A stretch of 12,713 nt of DNA from an uncultured Haloferula sp. (GTDB lineage Bacteria > Verrucomicrobiota > Verrucomicrobiae > Verrucomicrobiales > Akkermansiaceae), in the NCBI GenBank assembly GCA_946481625.1, contig CAMLOZ010000031.1, positions 1 to 12,713 of the forward strand, read 5' to 3'. Every line of letters begins with the position of its first letter. Within the stretch, counting starts at the first letter, position 1. Made by a program: the position numbers and the translations under genes. Positions 1-6,528 of this stretch are shown one piece after another. A model generated the notes under the pieces. It ran no database searches. It was not told where the DNA came from and was given only the letters and a program-made list of their open reading frames with translations.

Positions 1-426
1 CGCTGGGGAGGTCCTGCCTCCTACCTTCCCCTTTTGCATGAGATCGAGGCAGAGTTTGGCCCTGTGACGATCGACGACGACTGGGAGCATCGAGTATTGC
101 CACCCGTTCAGTTTTCACTGCATTCCGGCACTGCACTCGTGGATGCTTACCAATTACAAGAGGGGTTGCCCTCAATCGGTGTCTTTCTTCACGAGTCTGC
201 GTCGTGCTTTCAGACTGTCGCTTTCTATACTCAGATTGAGCGCCTCGTCCGATTCTCGGTCGCCAACCGCGAAATGCTCGCGGTCAACTGGCGCAAGTGC
301 TACGACGACGAAATCCATGACGAGATCGATGCCTTCATCTCGTCACAAGCGAAGAATCCCGATGAACGTATTGCGGCAAAGTGGCGTTCACTCCTCCGGT
401 TTCGTAACTTGGCTCCGAGCCGCTAA
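1..426 (+). CDS. Unrecognised protein, 5' end cut off by window edge
   Basis: The reading frame is open from base 1 to the TAA at 424-426, so the gene probably begins before the window; a TTG at 34 is the only in-frame start-like codon near the edge and the codons before it (RWGGPASYLP) read as ordinary protein. The visible 141 residues are mixed polar and aromatic, with no signal peptide or membrane segment, and end in a basic helix-like stretch (KWRSLLRFRNLAPSR). I do not recognise the family. The DNA is visibly less GC-rich and uses more A/T-ending codons than every gene downstream, which suggests acquisition from elsewhere. An attC-like palindrome starts 14 bases after the stop, the usual position of a cassette recombination site relative to its gene. 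A cassette-borne protein of unknown function is the best description; a plain chromosomal hypothetical gene is the alternative. Confidence 0.6.
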   Translation, partial: RWGGPASYLPLLHEIEAEFGPVTIDDDWEHRVLPPVQFSLHSGTALVDAYQLQEGLPSIGVFLHESASCFQTVAFYTQIERLVRFSVANREMLAVNWRKCYDDEIHDEIDAFISSQAKNPDERIAAKWRSLLRFRNLAPSR

Positions 427-440
427 TCAGTGAGACCGTC

Positions 441-532
441 GCCTAACTATGCGCTGTAGCGAACCGGCCATCGCGTCACTGTTGCCATCGTGGCGTCCCG
501 CGAACCGGGTCGCTGAGCTTGGGTCGTTCGGC
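441..532 (+). other. Candidate integron attC site (cassette recombination site)
   Basis: The element opens with GCCTAAC (441-447), which fits the R'' consensus RYYYAAC, and closes with GTTCGGC (526-532), which pairs with it at 6 of 7 positions but departs from the R' consensus GTTRRRY at the fourth base. Inside, GCTGTAGCGAACCGG (453-467) pairs with CCGGGTCGCTGAGC (505-518) with one mismatch and a bulge, as expected of L''/L' arms with extrahelical bases. Spacers of 5 and 7 bases separate the R and L boxes. The length of 92 bases lies within the known attC range. The site also contains direct repeats of GCGAACCGG (459-467, 500-508) and GCCATCG (467-473, 484-490). No integrase gene or neighbouring cassette is visible, so this rests on structure and position only. 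Confidence 0.45.
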
Positions 533-680
533 AAGGAGGGGAACAAGCGCGCGCGACGGCGGTTTTTCCCTGGGAGCGAGTGTTTCGCGTCGGCAAATCA
601 GCGAAATTCCCGGCCAGAGATCGCGTGCCGAACGAGGCCGGATTCGACAGAAGCCCCATTCCCTGCTATTGCTCCCCGCG

Positions 681-1340
681 ATGTACATTTTGTCCTGTGA
701 GCCCGCCACCTGCGCCATCCCCGAGTGGCACAAGGAGTTGTTCCGGGGCTATGAAGAGGTCGTCACCTCCACGGAAGGCTGGGCACCGGGTTCCCTGAAT
801 CTCGCTCAGGCTTTCGCCACCAAGCTCCGCACGCTCCTCGCCCACGGCGATATCACCCGCCTCCTCATCGACTTCTCGAAGCGGCCCGGCGATCCCGAGC
901 GCTTCAGCCGCTTCGGCACGAAGCTCACCGACGACCACAAGCGCCGCCTCGACGAGCGCCATCACCTCGCCCACATCAAGCTGCTCAAGCACCGCATCGA
1001 GGAAGAGATCCGCAAGGAAGGGAAGGCCATTCACCTCTCCTTCCGCACCGACCATCGTCCCGACATGTCCACCGTCGAGTTGGTCCAGGATATTTCCCGC
1101 GACCTTGAGACCGGCCTCGTCCGCCGCTGGGCGGAGGCCCTGCGCAGCGCAGCGCCGGAACTCCGCTTCGCCGTGGTCACGGACCCCACCTACGGCCTTT
1201 CCGCGGAACTCAGGGAACATTTCCCGGAAAACTTCGGCTCCGTCTCGGTGATCGCGAACCAGACCAGCTTCCTGGAGGGCAAGCCCATGCGCTGGGACCA
1301 GCTCAAGAAGCTCCTCCTGGATACGATGCCGCAGCCCTGA
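681..1340 (+). CDS. N-formylglutamate amidohydrolase-like protein, probably catalytically degenerate
   Basis: This 219-residue protein follows the layout of the FGase family (PF05013), metal-dependent amidohydrolases that release formate from N-formylglutamate: an N-terminal strand ending in SCE (5-7), GWAPGSLNLA (33-42), TRLLID followed by a PGDPERFS loop (59-76), a helical mid-region, and IHLS (117-120). From memory of the family, the catalytic and metal sites are CEHGGN, LLVDLNR, HSF and an E-x-E-x-N segment. Here the first reads CEPATC (His to Pro at 8), the third reads LSFRTD (Arg122 where His is expected), and the last reads SVIANQ (189-194) without acidic residues. The fold is probably kept and hydrolase activity lost or changed. 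I chose the ATG at 681 because family similarity starts there; an upstream frame extension to 519 is low-complexity basic sequence. The Aas-like gene follows 117 bases later on the same strand and may be co-transcribed. Confidence 0.65.
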   Translation: MYILSCEPATCAIPEWHKELFRGYEEVVTSTEGWAPGSLNLAQAFATKLRTLLAHGDITRLLIDFSKRPGDPERFSRFGTKLTDDHKRRLDERHHLAHIKLLKHRIEEEIRKEGKAIHLSFRTDHRPDMSTVELVQDISRDLETGLVRRWAEALRSAAPELRFAVVTDPTYGLSAELREHFPENFGSVSVIANQTSFLEGKPMRWDQLKKLLLDTMPQP

Positions 1341-1360
1341 AATGGCCGGACCCGCGGTTT

Positions 1361-1373
1361 GGGGGAATCCCCC
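1361..1373 (+). repeat. Short GGGGG-AAT-CCCCC hairpin between two genes
   Basis: A perfect five-pair GC stem with a three-base loop lies 20 bases after the stop of the FGase-like gene and 84 bases before the Aas-like start. TTT before it and ACAAA after it could lengthen the stem with a bulge. It is followed by an A-run rather than a T-run, so it is not a standard intrinsic terminator; it could be an RNA processing or pausing hairpin, or chance. Confidence 0.3.
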
Positions 1374-1457
1374 ACAAAAAATCCGTGCCTGCGCCGGTCG
1401 ATTCGCTTCAATACCCCGCAAGCGAAGTCTCTTCTCCTCCGTTTTTCCTGCCTCACG

Positions 1458-3599
1458 ATGTCCAGTCCCGTTCAGATCCTTCACGCCGAACGCCTTCCTT
1501 CCAGCGGTTGCCTCGTCATCCCCGGCCGAATCAGCCTCAACGAGATACCTCATCTGGAAAAGCTCTTCGCGGGGCGAAAGATCACCTGGTTCATCGAGGA
1601 GCACTCGAAGCTGGAGCCCGCCATCCAGACGCATTTGGAGAAATCCGGCTCGGGAGCCCTGTTTTCGGAGGACGAACCCTCTCCCGCCGCCGCGGGAGAA
1701 GAGCTGAAACCGCTGCTCGCAGGCGGCGGAGTGCTGATCTTCGTGCCCGGCAAGTCCTCGGCCCGGAACGCCATGCCCTGCCACATTCCCGGGAAGACCC
1801 TCCGGACCCTCTGCTCCTTCGGCCTGCCGGTCCTTCCCGTCATGGTTGACTACCCGCGCGAGGCGAGCCTGAGTATCGAGAGAGCCGGTTCCATGCCCCA
1901 TGCGGTCATCGGCATCGGCAAGGAGATTCCCGCCGCGGAGGCCAGCCCCGCCCTCTACCGGGAGCGCCTCCACGAAATGGTGGAGGAGTCTTTCTCGCGC
2001 CGGCCCCTGCTCAAAACCTCGCTCGCCACCGCGCTGCTCCAGGGTCTCAAAAAGCACAGCCGGAACAAGGTCCACGACGGGTCCGACGATTCGACCATCG
2101 GCTTCGACCGCATCCTCGGCGCGGCCTTGGTCTTCTCGAAGTACATCCGGGAATCCACCGACAACGCGCGCATCGGCATCATCCTGCCGCCGGGCAAGGC
2201 CGGGCTCATCGCGAACCTCGCCGCCCTCTTCGCCGGCAAGACACCGGTAAACTTCAACTTCACCGCCGGCCACGAGGCAATCCGCTCGGCCATGCGCCAG
2301 TCCGGACTGGACCGCTACATCACGGCCGATCCCTTCGTCCGGAAGGTCGCCTCCTTCCCTTGGCCGCCGAACCGCGACCTCATCTTCATCGAGCGTGTTC
2401 TGCCTTCGCTGAAGAAAAAGATCATCGCCTGGACCATCCTCGGCAAGCTGCTGCCCGCCTCGGTCCTAGCCCCGATGTTCCGCATCGGCAAAAAACGCGA
2501 TAAGGACGAGGCGATCCTGCTCTTCACCTCCGGCTCCTCCGGCGAGCCGAAGGGCGTGCCGCTCACCCACCGCAACGTGCTCGGCAATGTTTGCCAGTTC
2601 GGCACCCGCCTCGACCTGGAGCCCGGTGCCGCGATCCTCGGTTGCCTACCGCTCTTCCACTCCTTCGGTTGCACCGTGACCCTGTGGTATCCCATCATCG
2701 AAGGGATCGACCTCGTCACCTATCCGAACCCCCTCGAAACCAAGCGCCTTGCCGAACTGATCGCCCAGCGCGGCGTGAACGTCCTCCTCGCCACCCCGAC
2801 CTTCCTCCGCGGCTACATGAAGCGCGTCGAGCCCGAGCAATTGCGCTCGCTGCAGCTCGTCGTGACCGGGGCCGAAAAGCTGCCGGACAATCTCGCCGAG
2901 GCTTTCCAGGACCGCTTCGGTATCCCGCCGCAGGAAGGCTACGGCCTCACCGAAACCTCTCCGGCGACCAACGTGAACCTGCCGGAATTTCCCGCCCCTG
3001 CGGACACCAGGGTCATCCCTTCTTCCCGCCGCGGCTCCGTGGGCCATCTCCTTCCCGGGATCGCCTTCCGCATGACCGATCCCGCGACCGAAAAGCCGGT
3101 TCCCGGCGACAGGCAGGGCGTGATCTGGCTGAAGGGCGCGAACATCTTCCCCGGCTACCTGAACAACCCGAAGAAGTCCGCCGAGGTACTGACCAACGAC
3201 GGCTGGTTCCGCACCGGCGACGTCGGACGGATTGATGACGATGGCTTTCTCTATATCGAGGGCCGCATTTCCCGTTTCTCGAAGATCGCCGGCGAAATGG
3301 TCCCCCACGAAACGGTGGAAGCCGCCGTCAACAAGGCCCTCGGCCTCGATGCCGAGGCCGAGCGGAAAATCGCCATCGTCGGCATCCCGGATGCCCAGAA
3401 GGGCGAAGCGATCATCCTGCTCTCCACCATCGCCGGCCCGGCCTTGGAACAGGAGTGCATCGACCTCCGCTACAAACTCATGGACGCGGGCTTCCCGTCC
3501 CTCTGGTGCCCGAAGGCCATCGTCCCCGTCCCCGAGATCCCCGTGCTCGCCTCCGGCAAGCTCGACCTCAAAGGCTGCGAGGAACTCGCCATGCGCTAA
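1458..3599 (+). CDS. Aas-like protein: degenerate acyltransferase domain fused to acyl-ACP/acyl-CoA synthetase
   Basis: The 713 residues match the end-to-end layout of bifunctional Aas (acyl-ACP synthetase/2-acylglycerophosphoethanolamine acyltransferase, about 719 residues in E. coli), which re-acylates lysophospholipids at the inner membrane. Residues about 1-210 correspond to the PlsC-type half, but the NHxSxxD motif reads PGRISLNE (22-29) and the FPEGR motif reads FVPGK (95-99), so both acyltransferase signatures are gone. The AMP-forming ligase half looks intact: LLFTSGSSGEPKG (near 355-367), a PLFHSFG segment, EGYGLTETSP (near 492-501), DGWFRTGDVG (near 581), a hinge region GRISRFSKIAGEMV (near 602), and the C-terminal ASGKLD, whose lysine (near 701) is the adenylation lysine. 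The ATG at 1458 fits the start of homology; an in-frame extension to 1359 is basic and unlike the family. The synthetase role is well supported; the natural acceptor (ACP, CoA or other) is not visible. Confidence 0.85.
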   Translation: MSSPVQILHAERLPSSGCLVIPGRISLNEIPHLEKLFAGRKITWFIEEHSKLEPAIQTHLEKSGSGALFSEDEPSPAAAGEELKPLLAGGGVLIFVPGKSSARNAMPCHIPGKTLRTLCSFGLPVLPVMVDYPREASLSIERAGSMPHAVIGIGKEIPAAEASPALYRERLHEMVEESFSRRPLLKTSLATALLQGLKKHSRNKVHDGSDDSTIGFDRILGAALVFSKYIRESTDNARIGIILPPGKAGLIANLAALFAGKTPVNFNFTAGHEAIRSAMRQSGLDRYITADPFVRKVASFPWPPNRDLIFIERVLPSLKKKIIAWTILGKLLPASVLAPMFRIGKKRDKDEAILLFTSGSSGEPKGVPLTHRNVLGNVCQFGTRLDLEPGAAILGCLPLFHSFGCTVTLWYPIIEGIDLVTYPNPLETKRLAELIAQRGVNVLLATPTFLRGYMKRVEPEQLRSLQLVVTGAEKLPDNLAEAFQDRFGIPPQEGYGLTETSPATNVNLPEFPAPADTRVIPSSRRGSVGHLLPGIAFRMTDPATEKPVPGDRQGVIWLKGANIFPGYLNNPKKSAEVLTNDGWFRTGDVGRIDDDGFLYIEGRISRFSKIAGEMVPHETVEAAVNKALGLDAEAERKIAIVGIPDAQKGEAIILLSTIAGPALEQECIDLRYKLMDAGFPSLWCPKAIVPVPEIPVLASGKLDLKGCEELAMR

Positions 3600-3631
3600 C
3601 CCACCCGTGCAGCCCGCCACCAAGGGTTCGT

Positions 3632-3688
3632 AGCCCCGCCTTCAGGCGGCTGCCTTTCCCTGGACTTAGCGGAAGCACGCTGATGCTT
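3632..3688. repeat. REP-like tandem hairpins in intergenic DNA
   Basis: CCGCC-TTCA-GGCGG (3636-3649) is a perfect five-pair hairpin with a four-base loop, extended by AG/CT (3632-3633 with 3650-3651) around two bulged C residues. A second hairpin AAGCA-CGCTGA-TGCTT follows at 3673-3688. They lie in the 143 bases between the Aas-like gene and the convergent small exported gene. The size, bulge and pairing resemble REP/BIME elements mobilised by RAYT transposases, and a RAYT gene lies at 10740-11846. Only one copy is visible, so its repeated nature is inferred. It could instead act as a bidirectional terminator for the convergent genes, though no T-run follows. Confidence 0.4.
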
Positions 3689-3742
3689 GCAGCAGGGCAA
3701 ATCCCCGGGACTATGCCGTGAAGTTTGACGGGAGCTTCTCCC

Positions 3743-4120
3743 CTACCTCACCACCACCTCCCCCTTCAACTCGCTCCAGATCCACACCGCATCCCCGCCT
3801 CGCTCCTCGCGCCTCTCCCAGGTGAACCAACCGTAAGTCTCGCTCCACAGGAAATCATAAGTGCACATGCGCCTCACCATCTTCCCGTTCTCGGGCACTG
3901 GATGGATGGCCACCACCCGCCGGGCATGCTTCGCCTCGAAGGGCCCCTCCTTGACCGTCCCTTCGATGATCGACGCGATCACGACCTGCTCCTGACGCCC
4001 CTCGATCTGCAGGTTGATCAGCTTCGCCGCCGGTTCCACGAAAAGCTGCGGCGGCTCGACGGCAAATGCGGCCCCAGCCGTCAGCACGACGGCCCCGATG
4101 ATCCAACGGAAGGTGTTCAT
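3743..4120 (-). CDS. Small exported protein of unknown function
   Basis: This 125-residue protein begins with a classic signal peptide: MNTFRW, a hydrophobic core IIGAVVLTAGAA, and likely cleavage after AFA (about residue 20), leaving a periplasmic or secreted protein of about 105 residues that starts VEPPQLF. The mature part is strand-rich (INLQIEGRQEQVVIASIIEGTVKEG) with a tryptophan-rich end (YGWFTWERR, DAVWIWSELKG). I do not recognise the family. The ATG at 4120 was chosen because it opens directly into the signal peptide; an in-frame start 48 bases upstream would put a glycine- and arginine-rich tail ahead of it. The gene is divergent from the DUF1080 operon, with 136 bases between starts, and convergent with the Aas-like gene. 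Confidence 0.7.
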   Translation of the reverse strand: MNTFRWIIGAVVLTAGAAFAVEPPQLFVEPAAKLINLQIEGRQEQVVIASIIEGTVKEGPFEAKHARRVVAIHPVPENGKMVRRMCTYDFLWSETYGWFTWERREERGGDAVWIWSELKGEVVVR

Positions 4121-4168
4121 CTTCCTGTAAACGCCGCCGCCTCCTCGCCTATTCACCAGATTAAACAC

Positions 4169-4228
4169 GGAGATTGCAAAAGGACCGGGATCGGCCTTGC
4201 CGCACCCAGTCCCGCTGCAACAATCTCC
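4169..4228. promoter_or_regulatory. Inverted repeat in divergent intergenic region, possible operator
   Basis: GGAGATTG (4169-4176) and CAATCTCC (4221-4228) are a perfect eight-base inverted repeat separated by 44 bases, in the 136-base region between the divergent starts at 4120 and 4257. Such half-site spacing could suit a regulator or a long-range RNA stem. No repressor gene is adjacent and I could not place a convincing -35/-10 pair, so the regulatory role is speculative; a chance eight-base match in a region this size is not very rare. Confidence 0.25.
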
Positions 4229-4256
4229 TCTAGACCGCGTTTACCGCTCTCTAACC

Positions 4257-5027
4257 ATGAAACCGTTCTTCCGCACCGCTGCCATCGCCGCACTGCTGCT
4301 CTCCTCCGCCTCGGGCCAGGAAGAGAAGTGGACCTCCATCTTCAACGGCAAGGACCTCGACGGCTGGACGCCGAAGATCCGCGGCTTCGCCCTCGGGGAG
4401 GACCCGAAGAAGACCTTCATCGTCGAGGACGGCGCGATCAAGGTGAGCTACGCGAACTACCCGGAGTGGGGCGAGGCCTACGGCCACCTCTACTACAAGG
4501 CCAAGCTTTCGAACTACAAGATCCGCCTCGAATACCGCTTCATGGGCGACCAGGTGAAAGGTGGCCCCGCCTGGGCGACCCAGAACTCGGGGATCATGCT
4601 CCACTCCCAGGACCCGAAAACCATGGGCAAGGACCAGGATTTCCCCTGCTCCCTGGAATTTCAGCTACTCGGTTCCGGAAATAGCGTGAAAAGCACCGGA
4701 AACCTCTGCACCCCAGGAACCTACATCACACTCGATGGAAAGGTAAACAAGACCCATTGCAACTACTGCAAAGAACCAACCCGCAAGGTTGGAGAGTGGG
4801 TCAAAGCCGAAGCCGAAGTCCGCGGCGGCAAGCTCGTGAAGCACCTCATTGATGGCAAAATCGTGATGGAATACACCGACCTCAAGCTCGACCCCGCCGA
4901 CGGCAACGCCAAGCCGCTGATCGAAGCCTCCGGCAGCGAGGATCTGACCGAGGGCTACATCAGCCTCCAATCCGAGAGCCATCCGGTCGAATTCAAGAAC
5001 ATCGAAGTGATGGAGCTCAAGCCATGA
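4257..5027 (+). CDS. Secreted DUF1080 protein (3-keto-disaccharide hydrolase family)
   Basis: This 256-residue protein belongs to the PF06439 (DUF1080) jelly-roll family, abundant in Verrucomicrobia and Planctomycetes and linked to hydrolysis or elimination of 3-keto-glycosides and related sugars. A signal peptide occupies about residues 1-20 (FFRTAAIAALLLSSASG), and the family signature FNGKDLDGW is at 29-37. Further family features are FIVEDGAIKVS, LYYKAKLSNYKIRLEYRF, NSGIMLHSQDP, SLEFQLLGSG, and a C-terminal GYISLQSESHPVEFKNIEVMEL strand pair. Four cysteines (PCS, NLC, HCNYC) may form disulfides or a metal site. It would act in the periplasm or outside the cell. The ATG at 4257 begins the signal peptide; the in-frame ATG at 4197 would add an unlikely extension. 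It is first in a tight operon: its stop overlaps the aldolase start. Confidence 0.88.
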   Translation: MKPFFRTAAIAALLLSSASGQEEKWTSIFNGKDLDGWTPKIRGFALGEDPKKTFIVEDGAIKVSYANYPEWGEAYGHLYYKAKLSNYKIRLEYRFMGDQVKGGPAWATQNSGIMLHSQDPKTMGKDQDFPCSLEFQLLGSGNSVKSTGNLCTPGTYITLDGKVNKTHCNYCKEPTRKVGEWVKAEAEVRGGKLVKHLIDGKIVMEYTDLKLDPADGNAKPLIEASGSEDLTEGYISLQSESHPVEFKNIEVMELKP

Positions 5028-5656
5028 TCGACCGCATCCTCGCCAAACGCATCGTCCCCGTCGTCGTCCTCGACCGCGCCGAATCGGCCGAACCCCTCGC
5101 GGAAGCATTGCTGGCCGGCGGACTCGACATCATGGAGATCACCTTCCGGACCGCCGCCGCCGAAGAGTCGATCCGCCGGATCGCCGCCCGCTTTCCCGAG
5201 ATCCTTCTCGGTGCCGGCACCCTGCTGGACGACGATCAGGTTTCCCGCGCCAAGGACGCCGGTGCCGTGTTCGGCCTCGCCCCCGGTCTGAACCGCCGCA
5301 CCGTCGCCAAAGCCGCCGAAGTTGGTCTCCGGTTCTCTCCGGGAGTCATGACCCCCGGAGAGGTCGAGGAAGCGCTCTCCCTCGGCTGCAAGCTGCTCAA
5401 GTTCTTCCCTGCCGAAGCAGCGGGCGGCACGGCGATGCTGAGGTCGCTGGCCGGCCCCTACGGCCACACCGGCGTCAAGTTCATCCCCACGGGCGGCGTC
5501 ACCTCCGGCAACCTCGCCGATTACCTGAAAGTCCCCGTTGTCGCTGCCATCGGCGGCTCCTGGATGGTGGACAAGCAGCTCGTGAACGAAGGCAAGTGGG
5601 AGGAAATCACCCGCCTGACCCGCGAGGCGCTCGCCGCCGCGGCAGCGGTCCGCTAG
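5024..5656 (+). CDS. eda: KDPG/KHG aldolase (2-dehydro-3-deoxy-phosphogluconate aldolase)
   Basis: The 210-residue protein is a class I aldolase of the Eda family, close to the usual length of about 213. It cleaves 2-keto-3-deoxy-6-phosphogluconate to pyruvate and glyceraldehyde 3-phosphate in the Entner-Doudoroff and uronate pathways, and often 4-hydroxy-2-oxoglutarate as well. The visible active-site features are MEITFRT (Glu38 and Arg42), GAGTLL (63-68), LAPGLN (85-90), the Schiff-base lysine Lys126 in LLKFFPAEA, FIPTGGV (153-159) and the phosphate-binding AIGGSWMV (175-182). All expected residues are present and the enzyme is probably active in the cytoplasm. The start overlaps the DUF1080 stop (ATGA, 5024-5027), implying translational coupling, and the sugar kinase follows after nine bases. 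The exact substrate (phosphogluconate type or a related keto-acid) cannot be read from sequence. Confidence 0.92.
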   Translation: MIDRILAKRIVPVVVLDRAESAEPLAEALLAGGLDIMEITFRTAAAEESIRRIAARFPEILLGAGTLLDDDQVSRAKDAGAVFGLAPGLNRRTVAKAAEVGLRFSPGVMTPGEVEEALSLGCKLLKFFPAEAAGGTAMLRSLAGPYGHTGVKFIPTGGVTSGNLADYLKVPVVAAIGGSWMVDKQLVNEGKWEEITRLTREALAAAAAVR

Positions 5657-5665
5657 AAGATAGGA

Positions 5666-6520
5666 ATGATCGCGGGAATCGAACTCGGGGGGAGCAAGAT
5701 CGTCGTCGCCACCGGCACTGCCGACGGCGAGGTCCACGAGGAATGGCGGTTCCCGACCACCACCCCGCTCGAGACTTTCCAACGCGCCATCGCATGGATC
5801 GCCGAGCGCGGCACGCCGGAAGCCGTGGGCATCGCCGCCTTCGGCCCGGTGGGCGTGGTGCCCGGACGACCCGAGTATGGCAAACTCCTCGCCACGCCGA
5901 AGCCCGGCTGGGCGGATTTCCCGATCATCGGCACGCTCCACTCCGCCTTCCCGGCTGCCCGGCTCACCCTCGAAACGGACGTCAATGCCGCCGCTCTCGC
6001 GGAGGCCCGGCTTGGGTCGGCCCGTGGTTTGGATGACATCGCCTACATCACCATCGGCACCGGCATCGGAGCGGGAATCCTATCCGGCGGCCGTCTGATC
6101 CACGGAGCTCTCCATTCGGAATTCGGCCACATCAAGGTTCCTCGCGCACCGCATGACACTTTTCCGGGTGCCTGTTCCTTTCATGGCGATTGCCTCGAAG
6201 GACTGGCCAGCGGACCTTCCATCGCCGGGCGTTGGGGCCGCCCGGCAGCGGAACTCCCATCCGACCACCCGGCATGGGACACGGAAACGTGGTACCTCGC
6301 CCATGGGATCCTCTCCCTGCTCGGGATCGCGTCGCCCGCCCGGGTCATCGTCGGCGGAGGCGTTTCCCAAGCCGCGGACTTTCACGCCAGAACCGAGAAC
6401 CTGCTGGTGTCGATTGCGGCCGGCTATTTCTCCCCGCTCTCATCCCCGCCCTACGTCGTCCCGCCGCTCTTGGGACAACAGGCGGGGATCAAGGGTGCCC
6501 TGTTGCTGACAGGGACATGA
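5666..6520 (+). CDS. ROK-family sugar kinase, fructokinase type
   Basis: This 284-residue protein is a ROK kinase of the ScrK/Mak/GmuE-like fructokinase group, which phosphorylates fructose or related hexoses with ATP. It shows the N-terminal phosphate loop ELGGSK (6-11), FGPVG (59-63), LETDVNAAALAEA with catalytic Asp105, the phosphate motif TIGTGIGAGIL (129-139), GHIKVPRAPHD with His155, and the zinc cluster CSFHGDC (Cys170, His173, Cys176) followed by LEGLASGPSI, which is typical of the fructokinase branch. The closing VIVGGGVS and LLGQQAGIKGALLL motifs are also present. The start lies nine bases after the aldolase stop, with AGGA immediately before the ATG. The operon suggests it primes a sugar for the aldolase branch; 2-keto-3-deoxy-sugar kinases are usually PfkB proteins, so a hexose substrate is more likely. 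The gene ends eight bases from a convergent gene. Confidence 0.88.
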   Translation: MIAGIELGGSKIVVATGTADGEVHEEWRFPTTTPLETFQRAIAWIAERGTPEAVGIAAFGPVGVVPGRPEYGKLLATPKPGWADFPIIGTLHSAFPAARLTLETDVNAAALAEARLGSARGLDDIAYITIGTGIGAGILSGGRLIHGALHSEFGHIKVPRAPHDTFPGACSFHGDCLEGLASGPSIAGRWGRPAAELPSDHPAWDTETWYLAHGILSLLGIASPARVIVGGGVSQAADFHARTENLLVSIAAGYFSPLSSPPYVVPPLLGQQAGIKGALLLTGT

Positions 6521-6528
6521 GCCCGCTC

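Noticed and set aside
449..700. Plus-strand open frame of 83 codons after the cassette-like gene
   Set aside because: It starts inside the attC-like palindrome and has no protein-like features.
666..2273. Long minus-strand open frame of 535 codons
   Set aside because: It lies antisense to two well-supported plus-strand genes; GC-rich third positions produce such frames, and the translation (rich in G, E, A, R) matches no family.
2646..3623. Minus-strand open frame of 325 codons
   Set aside because: It is antisense to the conserved ligase domain of the Aas-like gene, with shadow-type composition.
3725..4684. Plus-strand open frame of 319 codons
   Set aside because: It is antisense to the small exported gene and then out of frame with the DUF1080 gene; proline- and histidine-rich shadow translation.
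4955..5941. Minus-strand open frame of 328 codons
   Set aside because: It is antisense to the aldolase and the kinase start, both of which have clear catalytic motifs on the plus strand.
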